This document shows, one piece after another, positions 22,945 through 33,151 of a stretch of 64,000 nt of DNA. Origin of the DNA: Aphanomyces cochlioides (Eukaryota; Oomycota; Saprolegniomycetes; Saprolegniales; Verrucalvaceae); assembly GCA_019828595.1 (NCBI GenBank), contig JAHQRK010000023.1, forward strand, positions 682,001 to 746,000, given 5' to 3'. The notes under the pieces are model-generated. The model ran no database searches. It was not told the origin of the DNA and saw only the letters and a list, made by a program, of their open reading frames with translations. The position numbers were made by a program, and so were the translations under genes. Position 1 is the stretch's first letter; every line of letters starts with the position of its first letter.

Positions 22945-23690
22945 TAATTGTAATTCAATATATTTGTCGCTGAAAAATATATTGCTGAGATTGACAATAA
23001 TTCCATCGCATCAAATTTCACAGGCATGCTGCAATAACTGTAAAGCATTATCATCTGTCATACTAGTATTCTCCAACAAGAATACAAGTGGAAGATCTTC
23101 ATACAATAGAAGTGCACAATGTGTGGCTGGCGAAAACCTCGATACGTATTTTAAATATATTGATATTTCAATATCAGTTCATATTATGAACTGTACTTTT
23201 CAAGGAACACAATTATTTATTGAAACTTATTTCACAATATATTGATAAAGTAGAGACTATAATTTAAAACAATGAAAGTCAAAAATATATTGTGCTTTTG
23301 CTGTAAATTTCTATTTTTTGCGTGATTTCTCAATTTCAGCACAATGACGCCTTGAACCGCGCCAGAGGGAAAATATGACGATAAGCTTCTTTAAAGCGGG
23401 TCCGTCCAAGCTCTAATATTACTTATCATCAATTTTAAGCATTATTCATCGTTGTGACGAGCAATATCCAATGGGTTGTCTCTTTTAACCCACTATTTCA
23501 TCCATAATTTGTGAAATCGTACATGTTGAGAAGTTAGTGAGCATTTTGCTCAGTAAAAACAGCCGTATCTTGCTTCACACGCTCCTCGCGGCTTCCTTAA
23601 GAGTAATTTGAATCATCTCGTCTGTCTGCATGAACGGACGAGCGTGGACAAAGGAGCATGATCGATGATGGTTCAGGACATTGTTGTTTA
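22945..23690. repeat. AT-rich stretch with AATATATT palindromes
   Basis: About 750 bp of AT-rich DNA with repeated AATATATT cores (about 22958, 22975, 23153, 23237 and 23283) and an imperfect hairpin around 23155-23175. GCAATATATTGAT-type words recur at ~23842 and ~29570. No coding capacity was seen. It may belong to the transposon remnant at 21973-22944. Confidence 0.35.
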
Positions 23691-24380
23691 TAATTGACCA
23701 ATCAAATCAATTTATAATGTCTTTTTATCCAATCAGATGCGTGATCGATTGGCGGCGCGATTCGACTGGCGTGATTCGATTGCGCAGGAAGTGGAAATTT
23801 GTACCAAATCGACAATATTGATAGTCAATTATTTATTGTTGCAATATATTGATCATATCAGTGAATCTGGTCTTGTAGAAAAAGGTCATCTCGACTGTAT
23901 TCCATCTGTGGGCGCGACGATCATCAAGAGATCTTGCAGCCTTACGGTATTCGCGTCATGGCGCTTTGACTTGTGCACTGTACTGGGCGCATACAGCCAT
24001 ACCGTAGGAAGCAGACAGCGGCTCCAGAGTCGCCGTACAAATTCTCAAAGTGTAGATAAACTTGGCCGTGTACCATTCATTGATGAGTTCCCAAGTCCAA
24101 CGTGGCTCCGCTCGTGCGTTCTGACCTCCTCAAACCTCCTCCAAGAAGGCCATAAAGCGAATATCTCTCGCAGCTGGTTTGTGTACAACATTGTAGCCCC
24201 ACGTTCGAGTACGCGTGCGTTGTGCACTGTCGCCTTGCATGATGCGACAGAGGCCAACCATACGATGCGAGAGACTTTTCCCCCTCAAGAAATGCACCCT
24301 CACGCTTCAACAAAAACACGTTGGGCGAGTTTTCATAATGTCCGACAACAGGCAACGCACCAGCCATTGTTGAATTTACG
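23691..24380. other. Promoter-like CCAAT pair and broken coding-looking DNA
   Basis: CCAATCAA at ~23698 and CCAATCAG at 23729-23736 lie directly before an ATG at 23737. The first ~20 codons from it look natural (MRDRLAARFDWRDSIAQEV), but from ~23795 the sequence turns AT-rich and noisy, as if another sequence had been inserted. From 24045 to 24370 minus-strand frames look coding (for example EEVRTHERSHVGLGN), but stops break them. I could not identify a family. Confidence 0.3.
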
Positions 24381-25010
24381 ATGGTTTCTGCACTGCTTGT
24401 CGCCGCGCTAGCTGCCACCGCCGTGGCGCAATGCCAAGACTCGTTGAAGGTCTCGCTCCAGTACACGAGCGACATCTACTGTGTGGGCCAAGATCCGTGC
24501 TCGGGCGTCTACTTTCCAGGCAAGTTTGCATGCCCGTCCAAGGGAGCGGTCGCCATCAACACTGGAGTCACGCTGCAAGCGGATTCCTGCTGCTCGATCA
24601 TCAACGACTTGAACGCGGTCGGGTGCGTCATCCCAACGACCTCGACCAAGTGCATCTCCAAGAACACTGGACCAGTCGAGCCCGAGACGACGCAGTCGAA
24701 TCAAACCACGACTGCTACAACGACGGCAGCGCCAACAACTGCAACCACGATCTCGCCAGGAACCACAACTTCGCCAGGAACGACGGCAGCCCCGACAACG
24801 ACGCCAAGCAATACCACGACCAGTTTGTCCAACACAACGAGCGCACCCAACTCGACCGACGTCACACGCGAACCAAGCAACGACATCACGGAGCCTCCAT
24901 CGACCGCCAAGCCATCGACAGCTGCCCCAACGACGACCGCCAAGCCATCGTCGGCCGTACAAGCTGTCGCCTCTACTGCTTTCCTTGTCCTTGCACTCGC
25001 CATGATCTAA
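24381..25010 (+). CDS. Secreted, GPI-anchored Thr-rich (mucin-like) protein, 209 aa
   Basis: Single exon. The signal peptide is MVSALLVAALAATAVA, cut before QCQDS. Residues ~17-95 form a compact domain with eight cysteines (including a Cys-Cys pair in SCCSIIND), likely four disulfides. Residues ~96-185 are a Thr/Pro/Ser-rich stretch with TTT and TTSPGTT repeats, suited to dense O-glycosylation. The C-terminus is a hydrophobic tail (VASTAFLVLALAMI) preceded by small residues, typical of a GPI attachment signal. The protein should sit on the outer cell surface or wall. No enzymatic motif is visible. Such mucin-like surface proteins are common in oomycetes and may have adhesion or wall roles; that is inference. 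Confidence 0.8.
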   Translation: MVSALLVAALAATAVAQCQDSLKVSLQYTSDIYCVGQDPCSGVYFPGKFACPSKGAVAINTGVTLQADSCCSIINDLNAVGCVIPTTSTKCISKNTGPVEPETTQSNQTTTATTTAAPTTATTISPGTTTSPGTTAAPTTTPSNTTTSLSNTTSAPNSTDVTREPSNDITEPPSTAKPSTAAPTTTAKPSSAVQAVASTAFLVLALAMI

Positions 25011-25203
25011 TAATCCCAAGATGGTCGAGCAAGCAAGGAGCATTTCATCCATTTTATTACCTAGCTAAGATATCAATGACGCATCCACTGCCGTCTTGCG
25101 TTGTTTTTCTCCCTCCGCCGTCGTCGTAGCATGATGAGTCGTATTCCATGCATAAAGCTCTTGAAATCGTCCATGAAACGGACCGACACCGCGGCGGATC
25201 AAG

Positions 25204-25600
25204 CTATATAATATGGCCAGGCTCTTGATAAAGACATGAATCGCCGCGTCTCAAGCTGCCACAGTCTGCTTCAAGAGTGGACACAGCAAGCATCTGTGGA
25301 GCTCCAGCGTCCAGCTGTACCGTATTACCAAAGACACGCTCGACATCAACAGTTGCCTCCTCTGTCAAGAGTACGTACGGTAGACTCGCTAGCTCACGCA
25401 TCCACAGCATCGAAATAGCCTTAACAACTCGCATGCAATGTACAGCAGAACGCTCAGACGCAAGATTGCGATGCGCCATGACGACGTGCTAACGTCCATA
25501 GAGTCCGCAGCACTAGCTCGACAACTGGAGTGGTTCCATGACGAGAGATCGTCGCCGTGGATTACTCTGTCAGGGGATCGACAACCCGACAACGATGTCA
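25204..25600 (-). other. Unidentified minus-strand coding-looking segment
   Basis: Overlapping minus-strand frames contain protein-like stretches (for example LPYVLLTEEATVDVERVF, or RRQLLMSSVSLVIRYSW after a putative intron ending near 25366). No family was recognised, and two mutually exclusive readings look equally good. Treat as an unresolved small gene or remnant upstream of DRC7. Confidence 0.2.
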
Positions 25601-25707
25601 GTGGTCAACAGTTGACGGTTACAGATGAAACCGTCAGGAGGGGGCTGGATCTTGAAGGGACACACCAGTTACACAAAGTGTGTGTGTGTGACTGCGCGGT
25701 CGTCGCG

Positions 25708-28673
25708 ATGCCGGACAGCAATCAAGAGATTGACTTTTCAGAGCGTCAAGACATCTTTGTCCAGCCGGCCAAGGCCACGCCGCGGCAGTTTACAAGCGCT
25801 GGCGTCGTGAGCACCAAGCAGCGGCGACTGGAAGATCATGTGATTGAAGAGGTCCCGCCGTCGTACTCGACCAACTCCAACAAAGAGCTGCTCTGCTTGG
25901 AATACGTCGCCAACTTTCGCAAGCAGTTCGAAGAGCTCATGGACGCGTCCGACATTCGCCGCCCGCCGCTCTACTTGTGTCCTCCCAACGAGCGCGGTAT
26001 CCCCAAGTTTGTCTGCACGACGATCCGGCCGACACTGCTGCCGTTCCTCGACTTGTACGACATGGACAAACTCGCGAGCTTCGTCTCGGGCTTGATCGAG
26101 TACGAACCGCTCGCGGATCCATGCGCGCCGCCAGCATGTTTGCCGTCGCCGACTGCCGTCTTGGCCTGGCAAACCGGCGATTCCTTTGACATGGCGACTC
26201 TGCTCGTGTCGTTCCTCGTCGGCGCTGGCTACGACGCCTACGTCGTCCATGGGTAAGCTCTTGGCCTTCCTTCTTGGTTCCAATGCCCGCTAGGATCGCC
26301 CCCAAGTGGGTTTGCTTGCTAGACCAGAGCCAGACATTGTGCCCTCCATTGGATTTACCAGGGGAGTCCATGGGGATGCCATCGTCGTCGTCGACAGCGC
26401 AGTCGTCAAAGCACAACGATGACGGCGACGATGACCACAAGGGCAGCAGCGATGAAAGCAAGAAGAGCGCATATGTCGCCATGCAGCAAGCCAAAGCCGA
26501 AGCCAAGCGGCGCGAAGAAGCCGCCCTCCGCGACTGGACCAAGCATCTCGACGACGACGAAGATGACGAAGATGAGCTCGAGGGGAAACGCGCTCATGCG
26601 TGGGTCCTCGTTCGCGCCGGTCGACGCGATGGTACGCTTTCTTTGAGCTCTTTGTCCAGCGTGGTCTCGTCGGCGCTTGTAGTGACGGAGCATGTCTTCA
26701 TCGAGCCGTCCACGGGGCGGAAATATGCCGTCCATCAGTCGCCTTACGTTGCGATCGACAGCGTATGGAACCACCAGAACTACTGGGTGAACATGCAAGC
26801 CACCAAGACGTCGACGCGCGTCCACGAGACGCTCTTTGACTTGTCGAATGCGACCGACTGGGAGTTTGTCTTTTTGTCGTCCCATGCGTCGAGCCAGCAC
26901 AAGACGGCGCGGAGCGGCAGCATCGCCAGTGAATCCAAGCATGACGATCTGGACAGCGGGGACAACAACGACTTGGCCTCTCGAGACCATCGGCACGACA
27001 ACGACAACGACGAGGACGACCACAGCGACGACAACGTCTTGGATTTGCCGCCCACGTGGGTCTCCAAGCTTGTCGTGGACCGCAAGACGTACAAGCGGCG
27101 ATTTGTCAGCGACGGCCAGCGCACGACGCTCTTCCGCAAGGCCAAGATGGACGAATTCGCCGAGAACACGCATCCCCAAGGGCTCGTCTTGCGCGTCACC
27201 GAGTACCGCAATGCCGCCAGGACGTTACCCGTCGTCATTCGGGAGGTTGAACCATTGAAGTCGTCGTCTTGTTGATGGAAAGACGGGCTTGTAGGTGTTT
27301 AAAAACCGCAAGGACAAGCTGCATGTCCGCGTGCGCTATCCACTCGAGGGCAAGTTTGAAGAGCATTTCCTCCCAGGCCGATTGCCCGAAGCGCTCTCGA
27401 CGCGGACGGAATGGAGCGGCTTTCGTCGCCATTTGACCTTTTATACGAGGTACCGCATCGTCGCTCTAACTTGAGTTCAATCGATGGCTGTCGTCGTTTA
27501 GCGCCCGCGTGGATGGCCTTGTGGAGCGCGACGAGACGATTCATAAGCGCATGGCGGAAACGTTTGAAGGGCGCGATGATTTTTTGATCGCGCGGTCCGT
27601 CACGCTCTCCGAGGACAAGGATCCAAACGACGTGGTCAAGTCGAGCATGTCATATGTGCTTCCAGGCGGCGCCACGGGGGAACTTCTCGTCGTCAAGATG
27701 GCGGAAAAGTTGGAGCGCAACCCGACCAAGGACGCTGACGAGGTAAGAACCAAGGGGGAAGGAAACGTCGAGATTTTTGGTGGTCGTAGGACGCACGCAA
27801 GCGGACGTACAACATTCGAGACGGCACGATCCGCGTCCAGTTCCACTACGCCGACGGAAAGATCACGTCCGGCGCGCGGGTGTACTCCAAGACACCCAAC
27901 ACGCCCGTGGAAGTCTTCCAAGTCGATCCGCTCGCCGTGCGGCCAAAGGATTCGATCCTCGAGCGTGAACTGCAAGCGTCGCTGCAGGTTTGCCGAGCTG
28001 AGCGTCAGGATGACGTTGGTTGTGTAGATGGAGAAGGAATGCTACAACAGCATCCGCCATGCCGACATGGAGACGCAGGAAATCCTCAAGTACCGCCGCC
28101 GCGAAGAGGCGTCCATTGCCCTCGACGCGAGCATTTTCGACGCCCAGGACGACGAAAGCAAGCTCGACGAAGCGGATGATCCACGCAAGCAAGGCAAAGA
28201 TGTACGTCGAGAGAGTCTTGAGCAGCCTCTGGATGTGGTGAACCTCCTCGTAGGCCAAGACAGTCATGGACTACTTGAGTCCGTTCATCCACGCTGTCTT
28301 GCACAATCACCATCCTCATGGCGCGGGAAGCGATCAAGTGCGCAATCTTTCGAGGGACGAAGCGCACTCGGTGCGGGACATGTGCCTCAAGAACTTGAAA
28401 GAGCGCTTGCTGGAGCGTGCCAACATCATCCAAACGCGCTTGGACAAGGAAAACGCCGCGCTCGCCAAGAAACAAGCGGCGTTCCAGCGGAGCCAGCGCG
28501 AACACGACCAAGGGACCGACGAAGAGTTTGAACGCTTCTGCTCCGAGACGATGTTTCGCATCCAAATCCTCGAGCAGCGCCTCACGCGCCATGAAGAAAC
28601 CGCGCTTCAAAAGTACGCAGAGCTCGACCAGCGGCTCCACAACGACCCGCGGCTTGCTGTCCTCCATGTCTAG
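25708..28673 (+). CDS. DRC7: Dynein regulatory complex subunit 7 (CCDC135/lobo), 877 aa, eight exons
   Basis: Exons: 25708-26252, 26294-26631, 26683-27245, 27295-27449, 27502-27742, 27790-27987, 28028-28201 and 28254-28673. Introns are 40-52 bp and the total is 2634 nt. Landmarks shared with human DRC7 (874 aa): LCPPNERGIPKFVCTTIRPT, the transglutaminase-like segment GDSFDMATLLVSFLVGAGYD, then HAWVLVRAGRRD, VWNHQNYWVNMQ, ARVDGLVERDET and the C-terminal coiled coil with ETMFRIQILEQRL. DRC7 belongs to the nexin-dynein regulatory complex that links doublets and controls flagellar beat. Together with CFAP52 it supports motile zoospores. A very acidic His/Asp stretch (residues ~395-425) is longer than in animals. 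The start ATG 25708 gives an N-terminus of ordinary length; the frame is open further upstream but without similarity. Confidence 0.94.
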
Positions 28674-28703
28674 TCGGCCATTGCATGTAACAACGTCTTG
28701 GAT

Positions 28704-29367
28704 TCAAAGTAGATCGCAGGACCTCTTGGCGTCTGTAGCCGGCTCCAGCTGGAGCTTGTCGCTCGCTGCAGAGACCCAGGCGTCAAAGACATCATGGCCA
28801 AACATGACGAACTCGATCGTCCGGAGCGACGCGCTGGAGTTCGCCACGGCGACGTCCTTGCACGTGGAAACAGCGACGAGCGCTGCCGAGTCGAGGGGAT
28901 ATCCAAAGACGCCGCAGCTTATGGCTGGGAAAGCGACAGACTTGAACTTGTGGTCGAGAGCAATCTGCAGCGAGTTGTCGTAGGCAGAGCGGAGCAATGG
29001 TTCCGAGACCGCGTGCGAAGCAAAGATGGGGCCGACGGTGTGGATGACATACTTCGCTGGGAGGCGGAAACCCTCTGTAATGCGAGCTTCGCCCGTTGGA
29101 CAACTGCATAGTCGCATTAGCTTGAGATGGAAGACGGGACTCGTACCGAATGGCCGTGCCTGGAACTGGTGCAATTTGTGCGCACGCATGACGGAGACGA
29201 CTGCCCGCCGCGCGGTGGATCGCCCCATCAACGCCACCACCTCCTAGCATACCTTCATTCGCAGCATTGACGATCGCATCTCCACTCCAGCGCGTGATGT
29301 CGCCCATGGAGATGACAAGTTTGCAAGACGTCGAGAGCTGGAACGCACGAGACGCTACTGCAGCCAT
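28704..29367 (-). CDS. Macrodomain ADP-ribose/O-acetyl-ADP-ribose hydrolase (MacroD type), 206 aa
   Basis: Two exons on the minus strand, 29367-29147 and 29103-28704, with a 43-bp intron (phase 2) and 621 nt in total. The whole protein is one macrodomain: [20 protein letters not shown], then the ligand loop [15 protein letters not shown], then [21 protein letters not shown], and [12 protein letters not shown] for the phosphate-binding loop. The NAAN and [12 protein letters not shown] motifs are those of MacroD1/2 and YmdB enzymes that remove mono-ADP-ribose from acidic residues. No targeting signal is obvious. The gene is tail-to-tail with DRC7, with 30 bp between the stops. Confidence 0.93.
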
Positions 29368-30054
29368 GATGATGATTCAGCCACAATGACATGTCCAAGC
29401 TGGCTAATTTGAAGTAGTATACTTTAATCACAAAATATATGCAATAATAATTATATTTAATAAATATAGTTGACCTTCTATTAAATTTCCGTATCTATAA
29501 AAAACACAAAAGTGTAAATATATGCATTTTTGCTTATAAGCATTGATAGGATCACAACAATCAGGCTTGCAATATATTGATTGAATCAAAATATATTTTC
29601 TTTCAGTGTGATGTCCTCTTCCTGATCTCAATCATGCACGGCAAAGTGAGCTTGCAATGGCCTACTCGATCAAATGCACTGCAGTGGCTTGCACTGTATG
29701 GATTGGAAAGTACGGTTTTTTTGCCGCCTGAGGAGAGACTGTGCTATAGCTCTGAGTAATTTCGTAAAATATATTTTTGATAGAATATTCAATATATTTA
29801 TGTCTACAATAAATTATTGTATTGCAGAACATGCATCGACTGAGACTTCCTTGGCCATGCCGACAGTGAGCGACTCGATGCGTCGGTCAACTAACTTGAT
29901 TTTGTCTCTTCCCTTGTCTCTAAGCGATGTCTTGAGCGCTCTCCTCTGGGAGCCATGAAATCAGTGCCACCTCCTCGTATTAGTGACGACATTGCGTTGT
30001 GTGCACAGTCAGAAAAAGCGAACTTTAGAGGCAGCTCAGTCGGAATTTGATCTC
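29368..30054. repeat. AT-rich intergenic DNA with AATATATT words
   Basis: 29410-29840 is AT-rich with CAATATATTGATT (~29571), AAAATATATTTTC (~29588) and CAATATATTTATG (~29791), like the stretch at 22945-23300. No coding region. The last ~200 bp should contain the TMEM19 promoter. Confidence 0.35.
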
Positions 30055-30915
30055 ATGGCTTGGCAAGTTGTCGTGCGAGTGGTCGTTGCGATCGCCATCA
30101 GTGTGCTGGCGGCACTTCATGGCCTGAGGAAACGTTCTTTGAGTCGAGGAGGCGCCTTGGCAGCCTTTTGCGTCGGCTCTGTGTCGATGGGTTGCGGCTA
30201 TCGCTTCGGGATCCTCCTCCTTCTCTTCTACTTCACGAGCTCCAAGTTGACGCACTACCGAGAAGACCAGAAAGCCAAGATGGACGCAAGCACGAAAGAA
30301 GGCGGACAGCGCTCTGCAATCCAAGTCTTGTCCGTGAGTCTCATCGCTTGCGGTCTCGCCATCACGTACGTCTCTCAAGTCGGCGAAGATCGGCCCATCG
30401 ACGGCACGCCACTCCCGACCATGCTTTGGGGGGCGTACATTGCACACTACGCTTGCTGCGCTGCCGACACTTGGGCCTCTGAACTGGGAGTGCTAAGCAA
30501 GTCGTCTCCCATTCTAATCACGCGGTGCAAGACTGTTCCCCCCGGCACGAACGGCGGTATTTCCTTGCTCGGCACGGCCGCTGCTGCCGCCGGTGGCACG
30601 TTCATCGGCGTTTTATTCTACCTCTACGACTTGCTCTTCCTCCCTGCGGTGACGTCGACGCCTCAGTGGCCTGCTGTCTTCTTCGGCTTAGCCAGCGGTC
30701 TCATCGGTTGCATGCTCGACTCGATTCTCGGCGCGACGCTCCAGAGCACGTTCTACTGCACGCGCACGAACCGCATCGTCCCCCAGCCACACATTCCATC
30801 GGCGGACGTTGTGCTCATCAGCGGCTACGACATTTTGACCAACGAACAAGTCAACGTCGTCTCGGTGGCGCTCACGACGTTGCTTGGCGCGTACATCGCC
30901 CCCGCATTCTTTTAA
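30055..30915 (+). CDS. TMEM19: TMEM19-like (DUF92) integral membrane protein, 286 aa
   Basis: Single exon from the first in-frame ATG at 30055. Six or seven hydrophobic segments cover most of the protein. Family signatures: SRGGALAAFCVGSVSMGCGYRFG, FYFTSSKLTHY, CCAADTWASELGVLS, a PGTNGGISLLGT motif and LIGCMLDSILGATLQ, where the acidic residues lie within membrane segments. This order defines the DUF92/TMEM19 family, found from bacteria to humans. In plants and bacteria related proteins act on phytyl/isoprenoid phosphates (VTE5/6-like), so a lipid-phosphate kinase-type role is possible but unproven. It is slightly shorter than animal TMEM19 (336 aa). Confidence 0.9.
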   Translation: MAWQVVVRVVVAIAISVLAALHGLRKRSLSRGGALAAFCVGSVSMGCGYRFGILLLLFYFTSSKLTHYREDQKAKMDASTKEGGQRSAIQVLSVSLIACGLAITYVSQVGEDRPIDGTPLPTMLWGAYIAHYACCAADTWASELGVLSKSSPILITRCKTVPPGTNGGISLLGTAAAAAGGTFIGVLFYLYDLLFLPAVTSTPQWPAVFFGLASGLIGCMLDSILGATLQSTFYCTRTNRIVPQPHIPSADVVLISGYDILTNEQVNVVSVALTTLLGAYIAPAFF

Positions 30916-31517
30916 CAAGAATCTCTCACTGATACATCCTGTAGCCACAGTCATGGAGCTTGCTAATGCTAACAGGAAACAATCTTTCCATCCCGCAGTA
31001 GATCGACCTCTCCATCTATGTCAAGGCGACGACAGGAAAGCGCACGCATTCGCAGTGGACAGCGCAAGTCGTGAGAGGGAAATGCTCAAAGTTGTGGGTT
31101 CCTGGCCTTAAAATCTCGCCACTGCGGATCCATGGCGCGGTAATTTCCAAGTTTGCCGTCATGAATAGCGATCTCCATCGTCCTTGGGGAGTCTACAGAG
31201 CTGAGCAGAGCACTCCCCGTGGAAGTCCCGCTCGTGGTTGACTCCCCAGCGACGTGCCTGCATCTTGTCGCTCCCGGCGTCAAGTCCCCGCTCTCCCCGG
31301 CGCTACTGGAGCTCAAAAGGATAGAGCGGCAAATCCCCGCCATGGTCGCCTCGCACTTCAGATGCATGTGTTCTCCCTTGATTCCCCCCTTCGTCGCCAG
31401 CTCCCATGAGAACGCCGCTTTCTCTGCTTTCGCCAGCGCTGTTGGAACGAGTCGGAGGGGGAGAAAGCTGCGCTTCATCTCCTTCGCAAGATGGGATTAT
31501 ATATAAATTGGGATAAG
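30916..31517. other. Intergenic; one doubtful minus-strand frame
   Basis: A minus-strand frame of 130 codons (31086-31478, start MKRSFLPLRLVPTALAKA) is continuous but shows no domain and no paralogue here apart from a short GGIKGE-coding word shared with ~21535. It could be a lineage-specific gene. I do not call it. Confidence 0.3.
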
Positions 31518-32720
31518 TTAAGCGCGGTCGTCGATCAAATACCGCATGGGGAGGTCATGGTTGTTGTTCTCTCGGAGGCGGTCTTTGGCGTTGAGCACCA
31601 TGAAGCCGCGGTTGCATTCTGTGTAGCGGTTCCAGATCACAGACTCGTCCACGACGGACACATGGAGGCCGAAATGGTGGTAGTGGTCTGGGATCAACAT
31701 GCACCGACAACGACTCAAGTCGGTGCAATCGCCACGGCGCTTCATGGGCACCCACACAGAGGATGCTCTGGTGCATGAATGAGTCATGAGCACATGGAGA
31801 GAGAGTACGTACCGCTCGAGGAAATCCGCTTCAAAGTCGCACTCGTTGCACTCGACGTAGACCCCCAGGACGACAAAGTCCAGGAATCGCAGCGACGGCG
31901 ACGACAAACAAGTCGCAGACTCGCTCGTCGCTTGTCCATTCCACGCGAGAACGCGCGGCGTCATGTCGATCTGAGGATGTGGGCGACTGTCAACTCCAAT
32001 CTAGTTCCAGAGTCATCAGCGTGAGAGTTTCCAACGTCCGGATTACCACGGGGACGATGGGGCCGTTCTTGAAGTGGACTTGGATCGCCGCCATGTCGAC
32101 CCACACGACGGGAGCGCTGAGGTTTTGCACCACGACGCGCAGTTGAATGTACGATTTCGAGTGGACGCGGATCGTTCGGCAGTCGGATCGATGGCCCAAT
32201 GTCAACCTAGCACAGCCGACGACTATGAGCCTCACAATTTCATAAAATTACGCGCGTACCAAGCTTCAACGCCATCATGTCGAGCATGTCCCCACGTGAG
32301 CTTGTCTTGGTTCGAGTAGGCGCCGTTGGGTTTCTGCTTGGCGCCGTCCAAGTGACGATAGAGTCCCGTGTATGAATGCACGCCGTAGCGTGTTAGTCGC
32401 AGAAGCCGCGGTTGGAACAACTGCCATCGGGTCACGCAGAGCGGTTTCCAAATGCGGTCCATCGTGCTCACGACTGCCCACGCTTTCGACAATTCCCGCG
32501 TCTTGACGATCGCTGCCGGCGTCAGATATGAAAAGACCATGACAATCTACTCGAGACACCGCGCGGTGAGTCGTCGTTGGTCGCAATCTGTCTGTCGTAC
32601 CAGTTCTTCGCTCATGTAGACTAAATCCTGGACGTCACGACGTGCGCTAGATGGACAAGGCGACGCCGCCGTCCGAGTAGACGCAGCGGCAGCAGCAGCA
32701 GCAGCGACGATCGTACTCAT
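31518..32720 (-). CDS. F-box protein, 323 aa, five exons
   Basis: Exons on the minus strand: 32720-32601, 32546-32260, 32206-32050, 31970-31813 and 31767-31518, 972 nt in total. The third intron (32049-31971, 79 bp) is longer than the rest, and that junction is the least certain. After an Ala-rich N-terminus, residues ~36-75 read SEELIVMVFSYLTPAAIVK, RELSKAWAVVS and RIWKPLCVTRW. This is an F-box, the SKP1-binding motif of SCF ubiquitin ligases. The rest is beta-rich with several aromatic and Cys residues (VYVECNECDFEADF, DESVIWNRYTECNRGF) but no kelch, WD or LRR repeats. It would recruit an unknown substrate for ubiquitination. The start follows CCAAT-like motifs near 32810-32830. Confidence 0.75.
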
Positions 32721-33151
32721 CTGTTGTCTGTTTGGCCAATTCCCAACTGAAGCCGAGCATCTTGTCCGATGCAGCTCTTCCTGCATGTTGCTACGCTTCC
32801 GTGGATTGGCTACAATCCATATTGCCAACCAATCCAAGATGGAAGCATGGCGAGCATCCAAGTGATTTCTTCAACTGCAAGTCGAGAGAGTGGGCGGTGG
32901 ATGTTCGCATAGAAATGAAGATGACCTTCCACGCGTGCGATGCTTTGGGAAGATGACAAAGAAGCAGCATGGACGAGACGCATCCCCTGAGGAAAGATAT
33001 GCCCTGGATTTCCTTCCCCCCTCGAGAATCAACGACGACAACGGACGGCAAGACGACACGATTGAAGCTCCCCCGCTTGCACGTGTCTGCCACGATCTAG
33101 ATTGGTCAGCACACACGTTGTTGGGAGGTTAGTACACGATCGGAACGCTGT
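32721..33151. other. Intergenic; CCAAT-type motifs
   Basis: No gene supported. GTGGATTGGCTACAATCCA (about 32802) and CCAACCAATCCAAG (about 32824) lie ~100 bp upstream of the F-box start and resemble the CCAAT elements of other genes in the window. Confidence 0.4.

Noticed and set aside
24408..25052. Minus-strand Arg/Trp-rich frame opposite the mucin-like gene
   Set aside because: Composition is a mirror of the Thr/Pro codons (ACG/CCA) on the plus strand. The plus strand has a signal peptide, Cys pattern and GPI tail.
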